Below, in pieces: positions 15,862 to 21,492 of a stretch of DNA of 21,492 nucleotides. The notes under the pieces were generated by a model that was not told the origin of the DNA, made no database searches, and saw only the letters and a program-made list of their open reading frames with translations. A program made the position numbers and the translations under genes. Origin of the DNA: RI-92 sp037384645 (GTDB lineage: Bacteria; Pseudomonadota; Gammaproteobacteria; UBA6429; Thiohalophilaceae). The stretch covers positions 1-21,492 of the forward strand of contig JARRNT010000035.1 of NCBI GenBank assembly GCA_037384645.1, read 5' to 3'. Every line of letters starts with the position of its first letter. Within the stretch, counting starts at the first letter, position 1.

Positions 15862-17058
15862 ATGAATCCTGATTTACAACGCCTGCAAGCGTATCCGTTT
15901 GAAAAACTGGCACAACTCAAGGCCGGCATCACTCCGCCGGCAGAACTCGAACACATCGCACTCAGCATTGGCGAACCCAAACACCCGGCTCCGGCCTTTG
16001 TCCGGGATCGCCTCATTGCACACCTCGATGAGCTATCCAATTATCCGGTAACCCGAGGCATGGATACTTTGCGCCAGGTGATTGCCAGCTGGCTAAATAG
16101 ACGCTTCAATCTCGGCAGCGCACCAATTAACCCGGACACGCAGGTCTTACCGGTTAGCGGGACACGTGAAGCCCTGTTTTCATTCGCCCAGACAGTCGTC
16201 GATCGTCATCAGCATGCCGCGGTGCTGATGCCAAACCCCTTTTACCAGATTTACGAAGGTGCAGCGATATTGGCAGGCGCTGAACCGTATTTTCTCAACA
16301 CCACCGAATCCACGGAGTTTTTACCTGACTTCAATGCGGTGCCGGAAGCAATCTGGCGGCGCTGCCAGCTCATATACATATGCACGCCAGGTAATCCGAC
16401 CGGGCGGGTGATTCCGTTGGAGCGCCTGCAAAAACTGATAAGTCTGGCTGATCGGTATGATTTCGTGATCGCCTCTGATGAATGCTATTCCGAATTATAT
16501 TTTGAGGAGACGCATCCCCCGGTTGGGCTGCTGGAAGCGGCCCACAACATGGGCAATACAGACTACCAGCGTTGTGTTGTTTTTCACAGTTTATCCAAAC
16601 GTTCAAACCTGCCCGGGCTGCGTTCCGGATTTGTCGCCGGCGACGCCAACGTGCTTGCCAGCTATTACCGCTATCGCACATACCAGGGTTGCGCCCTGCC
16701 GCCTCCTATCCAGCATGCGAGTATCACCGCCTGGTCGGACGAAGCCCATGTCCGCGAAAATCGCGAGCTGTATCGGCAGAAATTCGCCCGAGTCATTGAC
16801 CTGCTTCAGGATGTACTGCCGGTCACCCGCCCCGATGGAGGCTTTTACCTGTGGCCGAAATTGCCAATCAGTGATGAGCAATTTGCCCGTGAGTTGTTTG
16901 CAAAACAACATATCACGGTCCTGCCGGGGAGTTATTTGTCCCGTCACGCCCATGGTGAAAATCCCGGGGCCAATCATATACGCATGGCACTGGTCGCCGG
17001 TCAGGAGCAATGCGAAACCGCCGCCATGCGCCTGCGCCGCTTTATCGAAAATTTATGA
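15862..17058 (+). CDS. dapC: Succinyldiaminopimelate transaminase (class I/II aminotransferase)
   Basis: DapC transfers an amino group from glutamate to N-succinyl-2-amino-6-oxopimelate in the succinylase branch of lysine/diaminopimelate synthesis, using PLP. The 398-residue protein begins MNPDLQRLQAYPFEKLAQL, the typical DapC opening. It has the fold-type I motifs: VLPVSGTREALF (phosphate binding), CTPGNPTGRVIP (Asn178), SDECYSELYFE (Asp206, Tyr209), the PLP lysine in FHSLSKRSNLPGLRSGF (Lys246, Arg254), and a C-terminal arginine in HIRMALV. It lies just upstream of dapD and dapE, which supports DapC over other aminotransferases of this fold. No clear Shine-Dalgarno precedes the ATG at 15862, which is odd for a housekeeping gene, but the N-terminal match supports this start. 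Confidence 0.92.
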   Translation: MNPDLQRLQAYPFEKLAQLKAGITPPAELEHIALSIGEPKHPAPAFVRDRLIAHLDELSNYPVTRGMDTLRQVIASWLNRRFNLGSAPINPDTQVLPVSGTREALFSFAQTVVDRHQHAAVLMPNPFYQIYEGAAILAGAEPYFLNTTESTEFLPDFNAVPEAIWRRCQLIYICTPGNPTGRVIPLERLQKLISLADRYDFVIASDECYSELYFEETHPPVGLLEAAHNMGNTDYQRCVVFHSLSKRSNLPGLRSGFVAGDANVLASYYRYRTYQGCALPPPIQHASITAWSDEAHVRENRELYRQKFARVIDLLQDVLPVTRPDGGFYLWPKLPISDEQFARELFAKQHITVLPGSYLSRHAHGENPGANHIRMALVAGQEQCETAAMRLRRFIENL

Positions 17059-17116
17059 CATCCAGTGTGCAAAGCACGTTAAAATATTCTGAAGAACAAT
17101 ATCCGGAGTACACAGC

Positions 17117-17941
17117 ATGAGTAACGATCTGAAAAATGTCATTGATGACGCCTTTGAAAAACGCGCCGACATTACCCCCCTGCGCGTGGATACCATGGTC
17201 AAGGAGGCGGTTAACGAGGCAATCGCCCTGTTGGATAAAGGGGAATTACGCGTCGCGGAGAAACAGGATGGCAAATGGGTCGTCAACGAGTGGCTGAAAA
17301 AGGCGGTGCTGCTGTCATTCCGGATCGAGGACAATGCCTTCATGAAGGGCGGCTTCACCAATTATTTCGACAAGGTCCGTCCCAAATACGCGGATTATAA
17401 TTCCCGTGATTTTCGCAATGACGGCGTGCGCGTCGTACCGCCGGCTACCGTTCGCCGCGGCGCCTATGTTGCTCCTGGCGTGGTGCTGATGCCTTCCTAC
17501 GTCAATATCGGCGCCTATGTCGATTCCGGGACTATGGTCGATACCTGGGCCACCGTGGGCTCCTGCGCCCAGATTGGTAAGAATGTACACCTGTCCGGTG
17601 GCGTCGGCATCGGCGGCGTGCTGGAACCCCTGCAGGCTGCACCGACCATCATTGAGGATAATTGTTTTATCGGTGCTCGTTCCGAAGTCGTGGAAGGAGT
17701 GATTGTCGGGGAAGGTTCTGTCATCTCCATGGGGGTCTACATCGGTCAGAGTACCCGCATCTACAACCGCATGACCGGCGAAATTTCCTATGGCATGATT
17801 CCGCCCTATTCCGTCGTGGTTTCCGGCAACCTGCCCTCATCTGATGGCAAATACAGCCTGTATTGCGCCGTGATTGTCAAACAGGTCGACGAGAAAACCC
17901 TGAGCAAGGTTGTTATTAACGAACTGCTGCGCTATATTTAA
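17117..17941 (+). CDS. dapD: 2,3,4,5-tetrahydropyridine-2,6-dicarboxylate N-succinyltransferase
   Basis: DapD succinylates tetrahydrodipicolinate from succinyl-CoA, opening the succinylase branch to diaminopimelate and lysine. The 274 residues equal the E. coli length. An N-terminal helical domain (MSNDLKNVIDDAFEKRADITP) is followed by a short linker, RVVPPATVRRGAYVAPGVVLMPSYVNIGAYV. The left-handed beta-helix then runs through GTMVDTWATVGSCAQIGKNVHLSGGVGIGGVLEPLQ to VIVGEGSVISMGVYIGQST, and the C-terminus ends LLRYI. CGGAG stands eight bases before the ATG. The 58-base gap from dapC holds an ATGACA and a TAAAAT 19 bases apart, a weak candidate for an internal promoter. Its stop overlaps the next start by one base (TAATG). 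Confidence 0.97.
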   Translation: MSNDLKNVIDDAFEKRADITPLRVDTMVKEAVNEAIALLDKGELRVAEKQDGKWVVNEWLKKAVLLSFRIEDNAFMKGGFTNYFDKVRPKYADYNSRDFRNDGVRVVPPATVRRGAYVAPGVVLMPSYVNIGAYVDSGTMVDTWATVGSCAQIGKNVHLSGGVGIGGVLEPLQAAPTIIEDNCFIGARSEVVEGVIVGEGSVISMGVYIGQSTRIYNRMTGEISYGMIPPYSVVVSGNLPSSDGKYSLYCAVIVKQVDEKTLSKVVINELLRYI

Positions 17942-18294
17942 TGTCTGCGATTACCCTTTATGGCATCGCCAACTGCGATACGGTCAGAAAGGCCCGCCGC
18001 TGGCTGGACCAGCAGCAAGTTTCGTATGCGTTTCACGATTTTCGCAAGGATGGGCTGGAAGCCGCACAGATCAGGACCTGGTTATCCCGTATTGAGCGGG
18101 AAGCCCTGCTGAACAAACGCGGGCGTACCTGGCGCGAGCTATCCGCGAAAGATAAACAGATAGAAACCGATGACCAGGTGGTTGCGCTGTGCACCCGGCA
18201 TCCGACCGTGATCAAGCGACCGGTGCTGGTTACCGGAAAACAGATCGAGATCGGCTTTGACCCGGCGCGCTACCAGAAACTCTTTGCCGCATGA
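17941..18294 (+). CDS. ArsC/Spx-like thioredoxin-fold protein (YffB-type)
   Basis: The 117-residue protein belongs to the ArsC/Spx/MgsR family and looks like E. coli YffB, whose role is not settled. It starts MSAITLYGIANCDTVRKARRWLD, with one cysteine (Cys12) in the active-site position but no second cysteine in a CxxC. A further cysteine is near residue 82 (VVALCTRHP). The typical TVIKRPVLVTG and the final GFDPARYQKLF are present. It is short on the glutathione-reductase-coupled features needed for true arsenate reductases, so I do not call it arsC. It is joined by one base to dapD and by ATGA overlap to dapE. The yffB-dapE pairing is widespread in gammaproteobacteria and suggests a link with succinyl-DAP metabolism that is unproven. 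Confidence 0.85.
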   Translation: MSAITLYGIANCDTVRKARRWLDQQQVSYAFHDFRKDGLEAAQIRTWLSRIEREALLNKRGRTWRELSAKDKQIETDDQVVALCTRHPTVIKRPVLVTGKQIEIGFDPARYQKLFAA

Positions 18295-19430
18295 ACGATT
18301 CGCCCACCTTAGCCCTGGCCAAAGAGCTGATTGCGCATGAGTCAGTGACCCCGGATGATGCCGGCTGTCAGCAACTCCTGGCACAACGCCTGGCAAACTC
18401 CGGCTTTGTAGCCGATCACCTGCGCCATGGTGAAGTTGATAACCTGTGGTTACGTCGTGGTCGCAAGACGCCCCTGTTTGTATTTGCCGGACATACGGAT
18501 GTGGTACCGACCGGCCCGCTTGACGAATGGCAATCCCCACCATTCAGTCCAACGGTCAGGAATGGCCTGTTATATGGACGCGGCGCGGCAGACATGAAAG
18601 GCTCCATTGCCGCCATGGTGACGGCCAGTGAACGTTTTATTGCCCGTTACCCCGAGCATTCCGGTTCCATTGCTTTTTTGATCACCAGTGACGAAGAAGG
18701 TCCTGCCGTCGATGGCACGGTTAAGGTGGTTGAATGGTTACAGCAAACGCAACAACCCATAGACTGGTGCCTGGTGGGCGAACCGACCAGCACGGCAAAA
18801 GTCGGGGATGTCATCAAGAATGGTCGGCGCGGATCACTCAATGGTCGCCTCGTCGTGCATGGCCAGCAGGGTCATGTGGCTTACCCACAGCTGGCACGGA
18901 ATCCCATCCATATGTCAGCGCCGGCACTTGCTGCCTTATGCGCCATCGAATGGGATCAGGGTAATGCACATTTTCCGCCAACCACGTTTCAGATAAGCAA
19001 TATCCATGGCGGGACCGGTGCCTCCAATGTCATCCCTGGCCATATTACGATTGATTTTAATTTTCGTTTTTCAACCGAGGTAACTGACAGCCTGTTACGC
19101 TCCCGGGTGGAAAAGCTGCTGGACGAACATGGACTCAAATACGATCTGACCTGGTCACTCTCCGGACAACCCTTCCTGACCCCGGAAGGCAGGCTGGTTG
19201 AGGCAAGCCGCGCTGCTATCCAGGATATCTGTGCTTACCCGGCAGAACTGTCTACCAGTGGCGGCACCTCCGATGGACGTTTCATCGCGCCCACCGGCGC
19301 ACAGGTACTGGAACTGGGTCCTGTCAATGCGAGCATCCACAAGATCAATGAACACGTCAGCGTGCAGGATCTCGATACCTTGTCCCGGATCTACGAAAGG
19401 ATTCTGGAGCGTTTACTCGCAGCCGACTGA
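18291..19430 (+). CDS. dapE: Succinyl-diaminopimelate desuccinylase
   Basis: DapE hydrolyses N-succinyl-LL-diaminopimelate to LL-DAP and succinate, using two zinc ions. The 379-residue product (E. coli 375) has the M20 metallopeptidase layout. The zinc ligands are His68 (in FAGHTDVVPTG), Asp101 (in GRGAADMKGS), Glu136 with catalytic Glu135 (in TSDEEGPAVDGT), Glu164 (in LVGEPTS) and His350 (in ASIHKINEHV). The dimerisation lid domain, around HGQQGHVAYPQLARNP to RFSTEV, is complete. The start overlaps the preceding gene by ATGA. Six bases after its stop, the convergent DUF302-like gene ends. With dapC and dapD it gives the window three steps of the lysine and peptidoglycan precursor pathway. 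Confidence 0.97.
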   Translation: MNDSPTLALAKELIAHESVTPDDAGCQQLLAQRLANSGFVADHLRHGEVDNLWLRRGRKTPLFVFAGHTDVVPTGPLDEWQSPPFSPTVRNGLLYGRGAADMKGSIAAMVTASERFIARYPEHSGSIAFLITSDEEGPAVDGTVKVVEWLQQTQQPIDWCLVGEPTSTAKVGDVIKNGRRGSLNGRLVVHGQQGHVAYPQLARNPIHMSAPALAALCAIEWDQGNAHFPPTTFQISNIHGGTGASNVIPGHITIDFNFRFSTEVTDSLLRSRVEKLLDEHGLKYDLTWSLSGQPFLTPEGRLVEASRAAIQDICAYPAELSTSGGTSDGRFIAPTGAQVLELGPVNASIHKINEHVSVQDLDTLSRIYERILERLLAAD

Positions 19431-19436
19431 ACAGAG

Positions 19437-19910
19437 CTACTGGACGCTGCTTTCGATTGTCCGAATTACGTCCTGCTCTAATTCCAATACGACCTTTTCT
19501 GCCGGACTGCCGGTTGCCACCAGACTGGGCCGAACAAACAGGATTCGCGTCACCCCGTTCTTATAGACCAACGTGATATGCAGGGGAAACAGTGCCAGCA
19601 TCTGCGGATCGGCATTAGCGACCTTGTTGGTATACCAGGCGTTGCTGATGACCATGCTGCGAATCGACTCGAGCTTGTTGGTGTTGTATTCCTTGCCCCA
19701 GCGTTGTTTAAAATTCGCCAGATTGTGGCCAATATTGGGTTCAAAGATGACAAAATATCCATTATTTTCCAGCCCGTTAAATACGTGTTTGTAGGTGACG
19801 TCGAGCTTACCGCTGACGTCCTTTTCATAAATCATGTTGGAATCGGCCACAGCTTGACTGGCCAGCAGCAAACCTGCCGCAAGCAATACAAAGCGATATA
19901 AGCGTTTCAC
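19437..19910 (-). CDS. Exported DUF302-like protein
   Basis: This is a 157-residue secreted protein of unknown function. I start at the GTG at 19910, not the TTG at 19925, because AGGAG is seven bases before it and the resulting N-terminus is a clean signal peptide (MKRLYRFVLLAAGLLLASQAVA, cleavage before DS). The mature part has the DUF302 pattern: a strand-helix module (LDVTYKHVFNGLENNGYFVIFEPNIG), a helix, then MLALFPLHITLVYKNG and a final helix EKVVLELEQDVIRTI. DUF302 proteins are common in sulfur- and metal-metabolising proteobacteria, but the family has no agreed biochemical role. The gene is 18 bases downstream of tsaB, so it is likely in the same transcript. The family call is by pattern and moderately sure. 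Confidence 0.7.
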   Translation of the reverse strand: MKRLYRFVLLAAGLLLASQAVADSNMIYEKDVSGKLDVTYKHVFNGLENNGYFVIFEPNIGHNLANFKQRWGKEYNTNKLESIRSMVISNAWYTNKVANADPQMLALFPLHITLVYKNGVTRILFVRPSLVATGSPAEKVVLELEQDVIRTIESSVQ

Positions 19911-19928
19911 GGTATAACTCCTCAACTA

Positions 19929-20609
19929 TTATTTTGCCGGAGGACTGGCAACATTATCACGCAAATAAACCGGTATCGCGTCTGTCGCTGCTATCCACTC
20001 CTCCCGTTGCCAGGCTGCCAGGGCCAACGGGAACATGTCCTGTGCCAATGGGTAGCGTTGACTCTGCGTACCCAGCCAGGTTAATCCTGTCAGGCCGGCA
20101 AGTTCGCTGGCATAACGACCGAATCCGGTACCGACGCCATACCACTCTGCGGCCATTGTCAGCGAGATCGTATCGGCAGGTCCAATATGTTCACCCGTAA
20201 CATTGACCACCGTCTCATGTTCGAGTTGAAAACCTGCCCAGTAGACCTCGGCCTGACGCGCATCGATGCAGGCCAGCACAGGAGTTTGTCGATCCATGCG
20301 CCACGCCCCCTGGGCCAGGGTTGCCAGGCTGGAAACCGGGATCACGGGCCGATCCAGTCCCAGGGCAAGCCCCTGGGTGACCCCCGCACCGATGCGCAAA
20401 CCGGTAAAGGAGCCCGGTCCACGGTCGAACACGATGGCATCCACTTGACTCAGCGTGCTCCCGGTTTCTGCCAGCAAGGCATGCACCATTGGCAAAACCT
20501 TTTCTGTATGTGACTGGAAGACCACTTCTTCACGGACACTGATCTCGCCGTCCAGCCAGAGCGCAACGGAACAGGCCTCGGTCACGGTATCGATAGCCAG
20601 TAATTTCAT
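19929..20609 (-). CDS. tsaB: tRNA threonylcarbamoyladenosine (t6A) synthesis protein TsaB
   Basis: TsaB (YeaZ) forms a complex with TsaD and TsaE and is required for t6A37 formation in ANN-decoding tRNAs. The 226 residues (E. coli 231) show the ASKHA fold: MKLLAIDTVTEACSVALW (phosphate-1 strand), the SHTEKVLPMVHALL helix, and the hallmark FDRGPGSFTGLRIGAGVTQGLA. These are followed by PVIPVSSLATLA and a shorter C-terminal half with CIDARQAEVYWAGF. It lacks the metal-binding histidines of TsaD, as expected for TsaB. Its ATG overlaps the stop of the helicase gene as ATGA. The yoaA-tsaB pairing also occurs in E. coli. Confidence 0.95.
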   Translation of the reverse strand: MKLLAIDTVTEACSVALWLDGEISVREEVVFQSHTEKVLPMVHALLAETGSTLSQVDAIVFDRGPGSFTGLRIGAGVTQGLALGLDRPVIPVSSLATLAQGAWRMDRQTPVLACIDARQAEVYWAGFQLEHETVVNVTGEHIGPADTISLTMAAEWYGVGTGFGRYASELAGLTGLTWLGTQSQRYPLAQDMFPLALAAWQREEWIAATDAIPVYLRDNVASPPAK

Positions 20610-21492
20610 AGTTCGGCACCCATCGCTTCCGTTGCCGGCTGAAAAAATTGCCGGACCGTATCCAGGCTGTCACTAATCGGCATCTGCGGCAGACTTTGCA
20701 GAAATGTCCGGCCATACGCCTTGCTGCGCAAACGCGGATCGCACAGGACCAGCACACCGCGATCGGCTGTATCACGTATCAAACGACCAACGCCTTGCTT
20801 GAGCGTGATCACGGCTGCCGGTAACTGATACTGCATAAACGGATTTTTTCCCTGCTCGCGTAGTTTTTCCAGTCTTGCCTGCAGCACCGGATCGTTGGGC
20901 GCGGCAAAAGGCAGTTTGTCGATGATGACACAGGACAGGGCTTCACCACGGACATCCACCCCTTCCCAGAAACTGCTGGTCCCCAGCAGAACCGCGTGTG
21001 GGGTTCGTCGGAAGGTTTCGAGCAATTGATCGCGAGGGGCCTCGCCCTGCACGAGTAAGGGATAGTCAATCTGCTGGCGCAGGGCTGTCTCCGCCTGGCG
21101 TAATGCCCGATGACTGGTAAACAAGATGAATGCGCGCCCGGCGCTGGCCTGCAGGACGGGCTTGGCAATGTCTACCACGGCGTCGGTATAACCTGGGCTA
21201 TTGGGTTCAGGCAATCCTTTGGGTAAATACATCAGGGCCTGCCTGGCATAATCGAAGGGACTGTCAAATTGTTGCGAAACCGTTTGCAGCAAACCAAGGC
21301 GTTCACTGAAATGATCAAAACGTTTTCCCACGGTCAGTGTTGCCGAGGTAAAAATCCAGGTACCGCCCTTACGGGATTTATGCTCAACAAAAGCCGGAGC
21401 AATATCCAGTGGTGTCATCTGAAAACTGACGGAACGGCGGTGAACTTCATACCATTGTATCTGGTCGGGCTGGGCGGCGCTCGTCACATGGT
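20606..21492 (-). CDS. yoaA: ATP-dependent DNA helicase, YoaA/DinG family, partial (5' part beyond window)
   Basis: Only the C-terminal 294 or so residues are present; the frame is open through the window edge, so the apparent GTG at 21487 is internal. The visible part is the second helicase domain of the XPD-like superfamily 2 group. It shows WIFTSATLTVGKRFDHFSERLGL, a short FILFTSHRALRQAE strand, LLGTSSFWEGVDVRGEALSCVIIDKLPFAAPNDP, and motif VI QGVGRLIRDTADRGVLVLCDPRL (arginine finger). YoaA removes replication barriers together with HolC, and DinG is the close relative. I favour YoaA because tsaB is its neighbour in E. coli, but the N-terminal iron-sulfur cysteines and Walker A are outside the window, so the choice is not firm. 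Confidence 0.85.
   Translation of the reverse strand, partial: HVTSAAQPDQIQWYEVHRRSVSFQMTPLDIAPAFVEHKSRKGGTWIFTSATLTVGKRFDHFSERLGLLQTVSQQFDSPFDYARQALMYLPKGLPEPNSPGYTDAVVDIAKPVLQASAGRAFILFTSHRALRQAETALRQQIDYPLLVQGEAPRDQLLETFRRTPHAVLLGTSSFWEGVDVRGEALSCVIIDKLPFAAPNDPVLQARLEKLREQGKNPFMQYQLPAAVITLKQGVGRLIRDTADRGVLVLCDPRLRSKAYGRTFLQSLPQMPISDSLDTVRQFFQPATEAMGAEL

Noticed and set aside
17941..18294. Calling this gene arsenate reductase (arsC)
   Set aside because: Only the generic family fold and one cysteine are visible; context is the dap operon, with no arsenic resistance genes nearby.
1..21492. Search for CRISPR arrays, insertion sequences, tRNA genes, phage remnants or a novel defence system
   Set aside because: No spaced direct repeats, transposase-like frames, terminal inverted repeats or tRNA-like structures were seen; nearly every base lies in recognisable core genes.

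Overview
This window is a piece of core chromosome from a gammaproteobacterium. The evidence is the gene order: rpsB-tsf-pyrH-frr-uppS-cdsA-dxr-rseP-bamA-skp-lpxD runs one way, and map-glnD followed by dapC-dapD-dapE runs the other. Placing dxr between cdsA and rseP, rather than after frr, is the Pseudomonas-type order and not the E. coli one. Base composition is moderate. I would not name a genus from this sequence alone.

Positions 1-10873 (minus strand) form one tightly packed set of eleven genes reading right to left. It starts with translation factors and nucleotide supply (S2, EF-Ts, UMP kinase, ribosome recycling factor). It continues with lipid-carrier, phospholipid and isoprenoid synthesis (uppS, cdsA, dxr), and ends with envelope assembly (RseP protease, BamA, the Skp chaperone, and LpxD cut by the left edge). 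Most junctions are gaps of a few bases or ATGA stop/start overlaps. The exception is rpsB-tsf, which carries a strong hairpin-plus-T-tract terminator. Upstream of rpsB are a promoter with a GC-rich discriminator and a structured leader that looks like the S2 autoregulatory element. S2 itself has an unusual tail of about 70 residues, basic and then acidic.

Positions 11122-14544 (plus) hold map and glnD, directly abutting. A two-gene minus-strand unit (an EamA-type permease and a small VOC/glyoxalase protein, 14541-15819) separates glnD from the lysine-branch genes. dapC, dapD, an ArsC/Spx-like protein and dapE follow on the plus strand (15862-19430), the last three overlapping one another.

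Positions 19437-21492 (minus) hold a YoaA/DinG-type helicase cut by the right edge, tsaB (tRNA t6A synthesis) and a small exported DUF302-like protein.

I found no mobile elements, CRISPR arrays, tRNA or rRNA genes, defence genes or other novel multigene system. The points worth a second look are the S2 tail, the regulation around rpsB, the permease/VOC insertion and the small uncharacterised proteins. Several start codons were moved from the longest open frame to better supported positions (skp, rseP, cdsA, tsf, VOC, DUF302).
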